Source: Sarcomyxa edulis
Taxonomy: Eukaryota > Basidiomycota > Agaricomycetes > Agaricales > Mycenaceae
Reading direction: 5' to 3'
Assembly (NCBI GenBank): GCA_009761415.1
Contig: QUOL01000009.1
Span: forward strand, 806,001 to 870,000
DNA: 64,000 nucleotides
Made by a program: the position numbers and the translations under genes. This document shows positions 27,383-38,851 of the stretch, in pieces; the stretch's first letter is position 1, and each line of letters opens with the position of its first letter. The notes beneath the pieces are model-generated. The model saw only the letters and a program-made list of their open reading frames with translations. It searched no databases and had not been told where the DNA came from.

Positions 27383-27855
27383 CTTGGAAAGGGGGGGAAA
27401 GTAGAGCTAAAGTAGTCAACGACGATTGACCGGTTGGCATTTATATGATGTTTGAAGACTTGTGTTATCCCTTTGGAAGTTGCAAGGCGGTCCGGGAAGT
27501 TTATCCAGGCAAAAAACGTAGAAATGACGGGCCGTTCGATGTTAATGCTCGACAAAGGCCTGGCATAGAGGCGCTTCGTTGTCGGCATTTCTTTGGTTCG
27601 AGGATGATCCGTATGGACTGTTTGTTGAGAACGATAGCATAGAAGCACGACGCCATTGGGCACCCAGCAGGGTATCAGATAGAATAGTCGAGTCATGGGT
27701 GGGGCTGATTTCATGGACAGTAGTCGACCCAATAGCAAGATAACACAGAAGATGGATAGTGGAATTATGGAAGCCATATAGAGGCACATCCGGGGTTATG
27801 CACGGCGAAAGTAAGCAGGAAGCCATTTGCATAGAATCCCAGAGTCATGCATGTA
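27383..27855. other. LPMO promoter region and PUA-like gene 3' flank
   Basis: No gene seen apart from the promoter of the LPMO gene at its left end. Confidence 0.5.
27440..27445 (-). promoter_or_regulatory. TATA box of the LPMO gene
   Basis: TATAAA on the minus strand, 58 bp upstream of ATG 27382. Confidence 0.5.
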
Positions 27856-28471
27856 TTAGAATATCAGCTCTTGGTCCTCCAGGACGACTGCACGGTACAA
27901 ATTCTCTGGAACATACGAGAACCGCTGTGGAGGGGAGATAGAATAGTCTTTCTTCAGATCCGCGATGGGAAGAGGGGCGCGGATTCTGTAGAGGTGCAGG
28001 ATTTCGTATGCAAATTTGCCTAGATATGCACCCTCTCTCTGGATCCCATTGTTGAAATCGGCATTCCCGAGTCCATCCTCGAGGGCTATTTCACCCGGTG
28101 ATTTTCCACGACTGCAAAACCAGAAATAGCGTCAGGCCAGCTTTACAGAAGCCGGATGACACGAATGTGGCACATACCTCACGACGGCAATATAGCGCAG
28201 AGTCTGGTCAGGTGCAGAAACATAGATCCTTTTGAGGGTCCTGATATTAGATGGAGGGACAGATAAGAGCATGGATCTGTGCGTACCACAACCGTTCCAT
28301 TGTAGAAATTAGATACTTTCTGAATTCATGGTTTTTGGTACGGTCCAGGATGCTATCTATGTATATCGGCTGAACGGAGACTAGAACATCTGTTTTAGTG
28401 GTGGAAATTGGAGTAGACGTGGAGGGCGATTCCGTCGACGTCCGACCAGAATGTTTTCTTTCTGCAGGCAT
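27856..28471 (-). CDS. PUA/ASCH-like small protein
   Basis: Exons 28287-28471, 28178-28240 and 27856-28111 close to 167 residues. The segment VLVSVQPIYIDSILDRTKNHEFRKYL resembles the start of ASCH/PUA-like domains, which bind RNA or modified bases: a beta strand, a turn with small residues and a conserved E-F-R. A following YVSAPDQTLRYIAVVS strand and GEIALEDGLGNADFN match the rest of such a fold. The exact family is not certain and no function is claimed. ATG 28471 is preferred over upstream non-ATG frames. It is divergent from the J-protein gene, with starts 104 bp apart. Confidence 0.7.
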
Positions 28472-28575
28472 GCCAGCTGTTGGGTACAAGATGCTCGGAG
28501 TCGGAGGCTGTGCGGCATTACATCTGCCATTCACGATCGCAGTTCGCCTGAGATCTTTCAGGTCTTTTCTCTATC
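28472..28575. promoter_or_regulatory. Compact bidirectional promoter
   Basis: Only 104 bp separate the start codons of the PUA/ASCH-like gene (-) and the J-protein gene (+), so both leaders and promoters must be packed here or overlap the coding regions. Confidence 0.6.
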
Positions 28576-30332
28576 ATGAACTCTACGATAATATCTTCAC
28601 GTCCTATTGTGCCCCATATTATATCCACCTGCTCGAAATGCAATGTTCAAGTCGAATTTCCAGCCCCAAATCCTCAACCGCGCTCAGGCACCATCCTTCA
28701 GTACCGCTGTTTTTCCTGTCTTGCAGTGAACTCGCATACATTTTATCCAGGTCAAGTCCCTGCCAGCAATCCTGGATCTGGTAGATCTACGCCCGCTGGC
28801 AGTTCTAGTGACGCCGCTACGGGTCACAAGCCGACATTTAGCCAAGGTGCAAGGAAGGGAAGGAAGATTGGAACTCAGGACCGGCCTTTGGAAACTGGGT
28901 ATTATGATGTGCTGGGGGTACCAGTCACAGCTAACACAGATGAAATCAAGAAAGCCTACCGTACGCATTTTTCTTGACTTGTGCATGTAACGCTAGGAAT
29001 ACGAACTAATTTATGTGTTTATTAGGGAGAATGGCTATCAAACATCATCCTGATAAAAATCCAGATGACCCGAAAGCGGAAGAGCGATTCAAAGAGATAG
29101 CTATAGCATACCAAACTCTTTCTGACCCAACTCTAAGAAAGAAGTACAACGAATTCGGGCCCAAAGAAAGTGCACCGGAGGGCGGCTACGTTGATCCCGA
29201 AGAAGTTTTCGGAGCAATATTCGGTGGAGAGAGGTTCTTGCCAATCATTGGACATATCAGTCTAGGTAAGGACATGAAAGCGGCTCTACAGGAAGCGGAG
29301 GAGGCGGAGGAAGAGGCGGAGAACGGGGAAGGTGGCAGCAAAAGGCTTAGGGACGCCAAAGGTAGAGAAATCTTGAGCGAGGAAGAAAAGGCGAGAAAGG
29401 AGGAGAAGAGTCGGGCAAAGTCCGCTGAGGTGCGATTCAATTCCGGCTTCCTTTTGGAGGTCCACGTTGATCTAATAAAAACTATAGAAAGCGGCTGTTC
29501 GTCAGGAAAGGATCAAGAAGCTCGTCGAAGAGCTCGACCGTAAACTCGGCATATTCACGGAGTCTGCTACTGGCCCTCAGGATCGCGATGTAACAGAAAG
29601 TTGGCGTACAATTTGTCAACTCGAAGCAAAGTCAGTCGTTTGTCTCTTCGGTCCAGTTTGTCTTTTCTCATCCATTCTCATCATTCCCTCAAAGTGAGCT
29701 CAAACGCGAATCCTACGGTGTCGAACTTCTACATGCCGTCGGATTTGTCTACGTAGCCAAAGCGAAACATCACCTTGCGACGAATCAGTCGTTCCTTGGC
29801 GTAGGAGGGTGGTTGCACAATGTCCAAGGAAAATACCACGTGTTCAGCGAGACGTGAGTGCTTATATTATCGCATCATCGTTGTCCATTCTGATCTGGTA
29901 TCCAGAGTATCGACCCTCCGATCAGCCATTGAGCTGAAATCTGTCTTTGACCAGATCCAAGCCGCTGAAAAGGCTGGAAACCTAAGTCCAGAGGAGAAGA
30001 AAAAGCTAGAGGAGCAAGCTGCTGAGAAAGGTCTACAGGCTCTTTTCAAAGTGAGCATCTCATTGGAGCCTACTTGTGCCCCGTATACGTTTGTTGACAC
30101 ACTGTACGTTTTCAAGGGTACCAAACTCGAAGTCGAATCAGTCCTCCGAGAAACGTGTGATCGCGTTCTGGAAGATCCTAACATCACACCTGATAAAGCC
30201 CACCTTCGTGCGGTTGCCCTGCAGATTCTCGGGGAGGCGTATCTGGGTGTGACGAAGGAGGGGCAGGTCGGAGATGATAGCGATTATGTGAGAGTGGACA
30301 CAAAGAGCAGTCGGGCAAAGGAGGGGAGATGA
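28576..30332 (+). CDS. J-domain co-chaperone with DnaJ-X domain and N-terminal zinc ribbon (Caj1/Djp1-like)
   Basis: Hsp70 co-chaperone. Exons 28576-28960, 29026-29429, 29488-29630, 29695-29853, 29906-30050 and 30117-30332 close to 483 residues. Residues 19-50 contain CSKC...CFSC, a possible zinc ribbon. The J domain (about 105-175) has YYDVLGV, HHPDKNP (HPD intact) and YNEFG. A Glu-rich segment follows. The remainder ([60 protein letters not shown]) matches the DnaJ-X domain of Caj1/Djp1 proteins, which act at the ER, peroxisome import or plasma membrane in yeast. The specific partner here is unknown. Confidence 0.9.
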
Positions 30333-30538
30333 GTTTTCGCTGCCCCTCTCTCCTCATTTGATAGCATTGGTTACATGGTCACTTTGGAATTGCATTCACA
30401 TACATACATGTACTAACTGACAACGCATTTTTTTTGGTTTCTGTAGATGATATGTAGTATACCCTCACTCATAATAAACGCTGTTCAAGAGACGGCAATC
30501 GTTTATCACATATACAATTTTTTAGACGTCAATATTCG

Positions 30539-32188
30539 TTACTGCGCTGACTCGGCCGCGGCGTGGCTGACTTCTGGTCCTGGGATAATGGTCGGAGCAC
30601 TCGCAGGATTTGTTTCGGTTGCGGCAGGAACTTGTACATTTCTCCCTCTCCCAGGGGGAGGTGGATGGTACGTTTTTTCCTTGAGAACGGTGGTAAGGAC
30701 CCACGGACATATACGAGCGAGAAACAGCATACCTTCTTCTTTGTTTTCGGTTTGGCGTTTGGATCAGGGTAGGCGAGTCTCTCAATGTTCTGCCAATCCT
30801 CATTCGCATTAAACGATTTCTGGATTGTGTCGAGTAATTTGATGATGCCGTTTGCAACCGACGTCTTCAAATCTTTAGGATGCAGAGCCTTGGATACAAA
30901 ATCCGCCTCCAAAGCGTCGTAGGAACTGTAATGCGTCGACCCTCCAAATTTAACGTCCCTCTCAATTGTGAATACCGTCCCTTCTGGTGCATCATCGGTA
31001 GCAAACGGCTTTTGGTCCCCCGTCGCGCCCTCTCCTTCTTCAGTATCCGCAAAGGTCTGTCCGTGGATTCTCTCCAATCGTAAACGACTGATAGGAATCA
31101 AAACAGCTTTGACGAAGGCTAGAATTCCATTTTCTTCCTTGTTGCCCTCTTCGCAGAACGCCTTTTTGATTTTTCTCCGGACGACTTCTGGAGAATCAAG
31201 GAAATCGATCTTGGAATCGGGATCTGAGGAGGACATTTTTCCTCCAGCGAGACCTGGAACCATGGCGTTCATCAGGTGTGCGCGTTTAGCGTAACCAAGA
31301 CGGGGTAGGTAGAGTTCCGCAAATGTAAAGATTTTGCGCTGGGAGAGGATCATAAGTAGCTCATCGACGGAGAGGATGGATAGCACACGAGACGAACTTG
31401 ATCAGCGCCGCCGAATTGGAAATCAACACCGAGATATTGTTCATCTAGGGCTTGTAGACCCGGGTAGAGTAAGCCACTGAGAAGCGGGCTTTCAACCTGT
31501 TTCACTACTTCTGCTCCAGCCTTCTTGGCATCATGCTCAGTCACCGTGGCACATAATTTGTAGTTGTCTAGGTTGTATTCTTTGGTGAGTTGGTAAGATG
31601 ATCCTTCGACGAAGCGTAGTTTTGACGTAGGGATCCCTAGTGATTGGAATATCGCAAGGAGAAGATATTTGTAGTATTTTGTTCGATGGGCTACGAGTTC
31701 CAGAGGGGCTTTCATATTGTCGAGAAATGCGTGAACGTCTAGATGAAGGGTTGGTCGGTTTCTATCGAGACAAAGATGCCAGAAACTTGCCTGCGAGTAG
31801 AATAGTTACCTTAACGAGAGATTATTGTCAGAGAATAAACGCAGACGAGATAAAGATCCAACACACTTCGACGCCCGCTCGCAGAAAGTCGGCGATCTTA
31901 GTCAACGGGACGAAATAGCCAATGTGTGCTATGTTTTTCTTCAGCTTGAAGTGAGATTTGCAGGGGTGATAGACACTACTCACGTCTTCCCGTTGGCGCA
32001 CTACCTGTACAGTTGTAACTTGTTTAAAATTACACGACGAAGAAGATCAAGATATTATACGTGCCCCAGTAGCATTTTGGCGATCGGCCCTCCGCAAGGA
32101 TAGATTTGATGAGATCGCCGCCAAGTACTTCTTGTAATCCTCGTGTTATGATTTCGTATTTCTCTTCAGTAGAATTACCAGACGCCAT
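30539..32188 (-). CDS. TYS1: Cytosolic tyrosyl-tRNA synthetase
   Basis: Charges tRNA-Tyr with tyrosine. Seven exons close in phase to 437 residues: 32061-32188, 31984-32000, 31867-31928, 31791-31809, 31398-31738, 30733-31338 and 30539-30679. The HIGH-type motif is PHIGY within APTGRPHIGYFVP; KMSSS is intact in [14 protein letters not shown]. The tyrosine site shows [12 protein letters not shown] and FGGADQ. The tail ([17 protein letters not shown]) is basic and lacks the EMAPII domain of animal enzymes. Exons of 17 and 19 nt and a GC-AG intron (31739-31790) split the catalytic N-terminus. The last intron was placed so that the PPPPG tail is kept; an alternative acceptor would give a different tail. 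Confidence 0.95.
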
Positions 32189-32429
32189 GACGAGAGTGTG
32201 ACTTGGGAGTTGAGACCAAAGATTGACTCGATTTTCAATCAATCGACGGCGATTGCAACGTTTACGGCGTCTGAAAATAACACGAAACAACTCGAAAGAA
32301 ATGGGTAGATGAGATAGGATGAGATTGAGATGAGACCAAGATGCTCATGAGATACTTACTTACTATGTGACACTTATTCGACTTTTAAAGAGGACCCGTC
32401 AATGACAACAATTATATACATATACTGAT

Positions 32430-34213
32430 ACTATAGTACAGGGCAATCAGTTCTAAAGTGTATAATCATTTACCAATAACAGCTCTGAGCGTTTGTTTTT
32501 CTTGTAGTCCTCGTCGTCGCAGTAAAGGGAAATGAGATTCGCGAGTGCATACGCGTCGTGTCTCCTGGACATGAATCCATTCTTTTCGACGTCGGGGGCC
32601 AACTCGACCGTGATAAGTCTGGAATTGAGCGAAGCTGGATACCTCTCTACCCTCTCTATACCAGTCCAGTCAAAATCGATGAGCTTCACCTTCATGGTGC
32701 CATCGCTCTCCGTAAGCATGACATTTGTGTTACGGAGATCACCAAACACAAGGTCTTTATCGTGTAAGATCTTCAAAGCGCTCTCCAAGTCCTCGAAAAC
32801 CTTGCGCGGAAGACTGTTCTTCGGTGCGTCGAACATCCGCGTCCCGTTCAAGACGCGCTCCATGACCACCATGTTCGGACAACCGATCAATGGTTCACAA
32901 CTGTACAACCTCGGGGCAAAACCCGCCTCCGCTAGTGCGTTGTGTGCCGTCTTGTTGTACGTGGTAGCAAATTTGACTACGACTTCTTCCCCCGCCCCGT
33001 TCCCGAGATTGGCAAGGTACAGCGAGCGCATGTCTATATGGTTTTTTTCGGGGGCGGATTGGGGCCTCATGAGAAGTTCCTTGTTGTTTCGATCAAGTTT
33101 TGCCTTGAATTTGAGCTGGGGGATATACGAGTTCGAAAGATCAGTACCCGGCACCGCCGAGGGGCGAGGCAGATGCCAATCCTCCGCCGCAACTTGCGCC
33201 GGTAGATGGAGCGGATCAGAGAACCTGGAGTATTCTGCTCGAAGCCGTGCGCCACATTCTTTCAGGGCCGATGCAATTAGAGCCAACTTGAGGATCGTCT
33301 CGTCAATGTTTTCGTCATCCAGGATCTCGAAATCGAGGATTTTTTTCACTATGACCTCCTCCAAGCATACAGCTATCGAAATCTCCAGCACATTGCCCAT
33401 GGTGGCGATAAGCATAATGGGCATTTTGTAATACTTGAAGGAGTCCTATTCGCATGTCAATTTAGCGTTCGAGAACTGGGAACAAATGACATCACGAACC
33501 TTCTTGCTGTAGCAGTTCTTTGTGTACCAGACCAAGGCCTGCAAGCTCGCGTCGCCAGCCAGTCCAGGATGGTTCTTATCCTCCCGGACCCCCAGCTCTT
33601 TCCATATAACATCCGCGCGATTGCTCCCTTTTGATGGTCCTGAACCCCTGCTTTGCACTTCCTTCTCAGACTCCCCGAAAATTGTCTCGAAAAACTCATC
33701 TAAGGCATCCCGATGTTCCTTTTCGGAAGCGTAGCAGACACGAGACTTATCGAAATAGGATCGGGCGGCTCTGAGCTGATCCTGCGTGAATTCTTTGGGT
33801 GCTCCTGACGAGTGGGGCCAGTCTTGTCGGGTCTTAACGTGAGAATCAAGGCTTTGGAGTCGGTGTTGTAGTAAAGCCAGATCCGGGTCAAACACTGCAA
33901 CGGGATGGCCATGTCGGCCGGTCAATCTACCGGTGAAGACACGTTCGTGCGCCAGCTTGACGCCGTCAGCACGTTCAATAGAAATTGTCTCCTTGTCTAC
34001 CTCTGCAAGCATCTTGTTTCGACCTATAATAATGTCAGAACGTATTCGAAACGAGGACCGTGGAAGACTGTAGCAGTGGGCTTACGCGTGATGCCAGGAA
34101 GCTCTGGTACAGTGTCTCGAGCCTCTTCTTCCTCCTCAGGTTCAAGACGTGAAGGTGGACTAGGTGTCTTGACAAGTAGTACCTCATTTGTCACAATCGC
34201 AAGGTCTTTCACG
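32430..34213. repeat. Near-identical tract, right copy (CRN-B)
   Basis: Partner of 9647-11430 in the same orientation. Beyond 34213 only moderate similarity continues, through the header, leader and the decayed PRP43 3' end. Confidence 0.9.
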
Positions 34214-34494
34214 AGTTCGCCTTCTAAGACCATTTCGATCGCGTCGCCGTCAAAAGTGAGCGGTTCCTTGAGTTCGGGTGACGTAGGATAAAGGCTTCGA
34301 TCCTTAAGTCTCCACAATGTGAGCGAGGGGATTGAAAAATTGTCAAGGTCGGGCTCCATCTTCTTCTTGATCGCCTCGATCAAGTCTGCGACATAGAACT
34401 CAGGATCTGTGGATGTCGGAACTCTGGTTGGCCGATCCTGGGCCTTGTTTTTGTGATTGATGCGGAGACACCAGACTTTTTGTGGAGTAGTCAT
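32453..34494 (-). CDS. Crinkler-type protein with C-terminal kinase-like domain, copy B (CRN-B)
   Basis: Exons 34086-34494, 33500-34023 and 32453-33445 give 641 residues, with the CRN-A intron positions and a fixed 22,783-bp offset through exons 2 and 3. The kinase-like half differs from CRN-A at only a few residues (TGIERVER against TGMEGVER). The header differs strongly: QDRPTRVPTSTDPEF, ADLIEAIKKKM and LKDRSLYPTSPELKEPLT match CRN-C rather than CRN-A. The base change at 33506 removes the alternative GTAAG donor that exists in CRN-A, which supports the AAG|GTTCGT splice used here. Same residues as CRN-A at the kinase Lys, Asp and Asn sites. No signal peptide. Role unknown. Confidence 0.85.
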
Positions 34495-34959
34495 AGTGGT
34501 AGTAGTTGTGGCAGAAGTAATAGTTGAAGTGGTGATGGTGGTGGTTTGAGTATAAGTGGCTGCCGAGTCACCGTCACAGTCAACATGCTTCACTGTGACG
34601 TCGCGTGTAGGCCGTAACGCGTGAGCAGCACGCGAGCGCGCTCTACTTACCATCGGCCAAGTTGCTGCTGTCAGAGTACTCAGGGCAGCATGCAGCAGGT
34701 ACGACAAAAGTCCGAAAAATCACAAAAATGATAGACTGAGAAGCACAACAGCTGCACCTTATTCCTCGGTGCCAGTGGCAATTTTCAAATTCGAAGCTGC
34801 CTGGGACGGTAGATTTTCATCAAATGTTCTATTCAGGGCGTATTTGGGCTGTCAACGAAATATCCTGAACAATTTCTACGCTCGGGGGCTCGTATCTAAT
34901 GTGAGCAAAATCCTCCTCGTGAGAAGCTCCTCCGTTAGATATTCAAAGAATCAAGGCAT
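34495..34959. promoter_or_regulatory. CRN-B 5' region
   Basis: Sense-strand CAC/CAA/ACT-rich leader just upstream of ATG 34494, like CRN-A. The region shares the TTGCTGCTGTCAG and GCAGCAGGTACGA blocks with the CRN-A upstream DNA. No gene seen. Confidence 0.5.
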
Positions 34960-35345
34960 TCGGCACCCTTTGTACTACTTACGAGATCGACACATGTCCA
35001 TCGTAGATAGCAACAGGAGCGAGTTATATACAGGAGGACCAAGTTGAGCTTGAAGAGGTCTACTGTTCTTGCGAAATGCGCTTCCCCGCGTCCCAGGTAG
35101 TATCATCTTTGCCATCATCGAGCCTCGTCCCGACTTCCTTCTGAAGCACTCGTTTCGTCTCTTCAACTGGAAATGATGCCAGGTCAAAGTAGTTGGCAAA
35201 AAATTTAGTCCTACAGATTGTGTCAGTAGGAAATTGTCGAAATCATTGTCATAGAGTACGACATACCATCGGTCTGACAATCTCGGGATTTCAGATGCAT
35301 GACCTTGTCGTCAGATGGAGTTCGTTCGTTGAAAATGATCTACTC
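34960..35345 (-). pseudogene. Decayed copy of the PRP43 3' end
   Basis: Aligns with 12205-12625 (last two PRP43 exons, stop and 3' flank). Shared stretches include TACAGGAGGA, TTTGCCATCATC, ACTCGTTTCGTCTCT against GCTCGTTTCGTCTCT, AAGTAGTTGG and GACATACCAT. Many substitutions and small indels break the frame. It lies upstream of CRN-B just as PRP43 lies upstream of CRN-A, so it is the far end of the same duplicated segment. No helicase motif is included. Confidence 0.75.
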
Positions 35346-35565
35346 CGACACAGACATTCTAGAGATTGGACGTGAGCTATAGGGTTATCGCGTCTCGGAG
35401 ATGTTTTAGAATGTGCTGAGACGACGATGTGAAAGGCAATAGATGTGTGTATGTATATACAAGAACTGTGTTCGTGAGAATAAAAGGAGAAAAAAATCAG
35501 TGATAGCCCATGCCTATCGCCCGCCATACTGTACATGGCCAATGAAAGTCTAGAAAGAAATTGAA

Positions 35566-36363
35566 TCAGATAACGACACACCGCCGTTGCTTGACCAGCT
35601 TGCTCCACCGTTTCGACATGCTCTCCTTCAGGGCCAACTCGAACACAGATTGGACCCCGCTGCCTGTCTTGGCCGAGCACTCGATGTATTTCGCGCCAAT
35701 CTCCTTTGCTACAACGCTTCCCTGCTCCTGCGTCACGGGTGATTGTCCTTGTGCACTTAGCATCCGTCGCGTCTGATCGTCGCGTCTAAGATCGATTTTG
35801 GTTCCAACTAGAATCAATGGTGTGCCTTCGCAGAAGTGGGCTACTTCTGGATACCACTGTTATTGGATAGCTTTAGCACGCGTAGTCAAAGGCAATGAGC
35901 CGTAGACCAACCTTATCCTGGACATTGGCAAGGCTGGTAGGGAAGTCAATCGAGAACACTATCAGAATCACGTCGCTCTCTGGGTAGCTTAAAGGCCGCA
36001 ATCGATCGTATTCTTCTTGTCCAGCTGTATCCCATAGCGCAAGCTCAATTTCCTTTCCTCCATAGTGGACTTGCGTCACGTAGTTTTCAAAGACTGTTGG
36101 TATGTAAGCCTGTAAATCTCGTGGAAGGGCATCTAAATAGAGTTGTCAAGGAGCCGAGATCAAACTCACCTCTGGAAACCTATTCTCAGCATAAACAATG
36201 AGCAGACAAGTCTTTCCGCAACCACCTGCAAGTATGTGACTTTGAGTGATTGAAAGCAGATGTCGTGTATCGACGCACCATCTCCGACGACGACGAGTTT
36301 CCTCTTTAGATCTGGCCTGCGAACCGTGCTTGAAGATGTTCTAGTGTGATATGCGTTATCCAT
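35566..36363 (-). CDS. Rho-family small GTPase (Rho4-like)
   Basis: Membrane-anchored GTPase controlling actin, wall synthesis or septation. Exons 36279-36363, 36170-36225, 35912-36109 and 35566-35856 close to 209 residues. G1 is GDGGCGKTC, the effector loop [12 protein letters not shown]3 [10 protein letters not shown]4 TKID and G5 CSAKT. The Rho insert region follows IDLRRDD. The C-terminus is KQRRCVVI, a CaaX box with an adjacent basic patch, suited to geranylgeranylation. The N-terminal extension and [21 protein letters not shown] favour the Rho4 branch, but Rho3 is not excluded. Confidence 0.88.
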
Positions 36364-36595
36364 AGTCAAGATTCCACAGAAAAATAAACGCGTTGATGAA
36401 GATGAGAGGGGTGAGGGGGTGTTGAACAGCAGCGCGCGTAGAAGTGGCAAAGCTTTCATCAGAATTGCTGCAAATACAACCATATGCCACGTGCTCATAA
36501 ATTAGTCCCAATGCCATTCACGTTGATTAACGTTGATTCAGGTTGATTCTTGGATTCTCGATCTTGAACATTCTCTGGACAGTGGATGCTGCCAG
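36364..36595. promoter_or_regulatory. Promoter region between the Rho GTPase and GPI1
   Basis: Divergent genes 232 bp apart. No obvious core element. Confidence 0.4.
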
Positions 36596-38851
36596 ATGCT
36601 AACCGTATTCTGGCCTGAGGATGTCGACTATCCAGGTCTTTGCTACGGCTGGGTGAAACCTGCCATCTGTATTGTGGCTGTCGTACCCCCATCTCAAAGT
36701 CTGCCAACATTATCTTCCGACTCAGAATCCGGACCACAACTCCTCGGATCATGCTCTTTTGCTCACACAGGCTCTCCTCCCATACCTGCATTACAGTTCC
36801 TGGACAAGTTAGTATTTCGTTACATCTCAGAAGCATCCTCGCTGATATCATCTGCAGCGATTATAATTTAGTGTATTTTTATCGGCACACGCCGACCTCT
36901 ATGAGATTCTACTCCCTTGACGCGCCACCTATCGAACGTGATCCCGATTCAAAAGTAGGCACTGAGGCCGAGTCTGCCTACGGAGCCTCAATTTTGCATG
37001 ACAGCACCCGGACGGTGACTGAGTGTTTAGGATTGAACTCAACTGTCATAAATCAAGTAAGCACATATTTTATATCCTTGAAGGACCGTATTTACATTGC
37101 ATCAATCAAGTTCAACTCCGCAAAAGTGATAGATACCATGCGTCATGTACGTCATGTACAGAAAGAACGAAATTGGTTTCTTCCACTGGTGCCAGGCGTT
37201 AGACGCTTCACCGCTGCCGTACTCTATGTTTCTCATACTATATCCGACATCTGCAATGCCCCTCTATTCGGCTTTTCGTCGTCTTTGAAGGATGCTTCCG
37301 CCATCAGTAAGGCTGTCTCTACGTACTGAACACTATGATTAATGTTTCCTAGTTCAACAGATCGATGTCCGAGCGGAACAATCAGACTTTCTGATACGCG
37401 AGATTCATACTCTACATCGACGCGATACTATGGATATTGCTCCATATTCCGCCAAGTATGTCAAGTGCGTAGATTGATATTTGTTTTTCATGCCTTTGGC
37501 TCTGACTTGAGTACATGTAGTTTCTACAACACAATCTGGCTGATTTTGAACGACATCACCATTGGAACGGCGTTTGGCTCCGTTCTGTGCGAGAACCACG
37601 TCGTGTTGGCACGCATGCTTAACTACGGAATTGAGGTGATCTCTACGTGAATGTCATCGATACTGCTCAATAGTGAGACCTATTCGACAGAGTATTCTGG
37701 TAACTTGGATCCAGTGGGCTCTAGGCTGGTTGAACAGCTGGCCAGCAGGTCTCAAGCTCAATACGGAACTTAGTCGGTTTTATTCACATACTTTCATCGA
37801 TCTGGTATCGATATGGGGTCGTGCGTTATTTCTATTTCTCAAATTTTCTTGTTCAAACCATCGCATAGGAGTACTTCAAGCTGCCGCCCCATACCTCCCT
37901 GCTATGATCTACACGATCGGAACCTTGAGCAGCGGAGGAATGACCTTGGCCATATCGATTTCCTCTGATCTGCTCTCCCTTCTCACGGCGCACATATACA
38001 TGTGCTACATCATCTCTACCGCTGTTTACCATAGGCAATTGCGAATGGCAGGATCTCTTTGGAACTTGTTTCGAGGTAAATATCAATCGACTGTTATGAG
38101 CCATCTCCATTTAATATCTTATTGGTCAGGCAAGAGATACAACGTCCTCCGAAATCGAACAGATGCATGGGAGTACGACGTGGATCAGTTATTATTCGGA
38201 ACAATCCTTTTCACTCTTCTCGCGTTTCTGTTCCCCACAGTCCTAGCGTATTATGCGTTATTCGCAATTGTCAGTTTATGTCCTTGTCTTTGTGTATTCT
38301 TGGCTAATGTATTCTAGATGCGACTATGCACCATCCTCTTACGCGCCGCTATGGAAACGATGCTGGCTTTCATGAACCACTTCCCACTTTTTGCCCTCAC
38401 GCTCAGAGTCAAAGACCCATGGCGACTGCCAGGTAGGCACATGTCTTCGTTTTCACGAGGTCTATCTTTTCAACGGACGGTTGCTTGTCAGGTGGCGTGT
38501 ATTTTGTCGCCGTGTCGAGTCCCAATTCCCAACACCCTTTACTCATCATCGAGGTCAACATTTTCGTGTCCTCCGTATAGACTCACCTACTGAAATGATT
38601 TCATCTAGAACCAGCCTGTCTCCTTTTCTGCTATATTTTCTCAGTACAGTGCGTTGCGTTGCTGTTCCGTTTCTGACTGCAGTCTTTCTGATTTCACGCC
38701 ATTAGTCCGGTTATGGTCGCGCTTGTCCACTCATTATTCGCCTCTACGTCTTTTGCGGCGAATATTGTCTGGAGATTATCTTGTAGCTATTCCCCGCTAT
38801 TCTATGCGGTATAGCACTACCCCTCGACGTAATGATACTGTTCATTCGTAA
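36596..38851 (+). CDS. GPI1: GPI-GlcNAc transferase subunit Gpi1 / PIG-Q
   Basis: Membrane subunit of the ER complex that makes GlcNAc-PI, the first step of GPI-anchor synthesis. Exons: 36596-36807, 36858-37306, 37353-37464, 37521-about 37635, about 37674-37817, 37869-38075, 38130-38269, 38318-38432, 38492-38553, 38609-38648 and 38706-38851. Family signatures: WPAGLKLNTELSRFY, FRGKRYNVLRNRTDAWEYDVDQLL, LFPTVLAYY and NHFPLFALTLRVKDPWRLPGGVYF. Several hydrophobic segments in the second half are membrane spans. The junction near 37636-37675 could not be made to close in frame with a normal intron, and an optional 54-nt intron exists at 37057-37110. Both points need transcript evidence. Confidence 0.88.

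Noticed and set aside
30539..30660. Alternative TyrRS tail using the acceptor near 30629
   Set aside because: The chosen splice keeps a basic PPPPG tail resembling other fungal synthetases; the alternative gives an unrelated tail.
34495..34707. N-terminal extension of CRN-B through the upstream open frame
   Set aside because: The extension is the translated trinucleotide-rich leader; all copies share the start MT(T/I)PQKVWCL instead.
37057..37110. A 54-nt intron in GPI1
   Set aside because: Donor and acceptor exist and phase is kept either way, so it cannot be decided from the sequence; left as optional.
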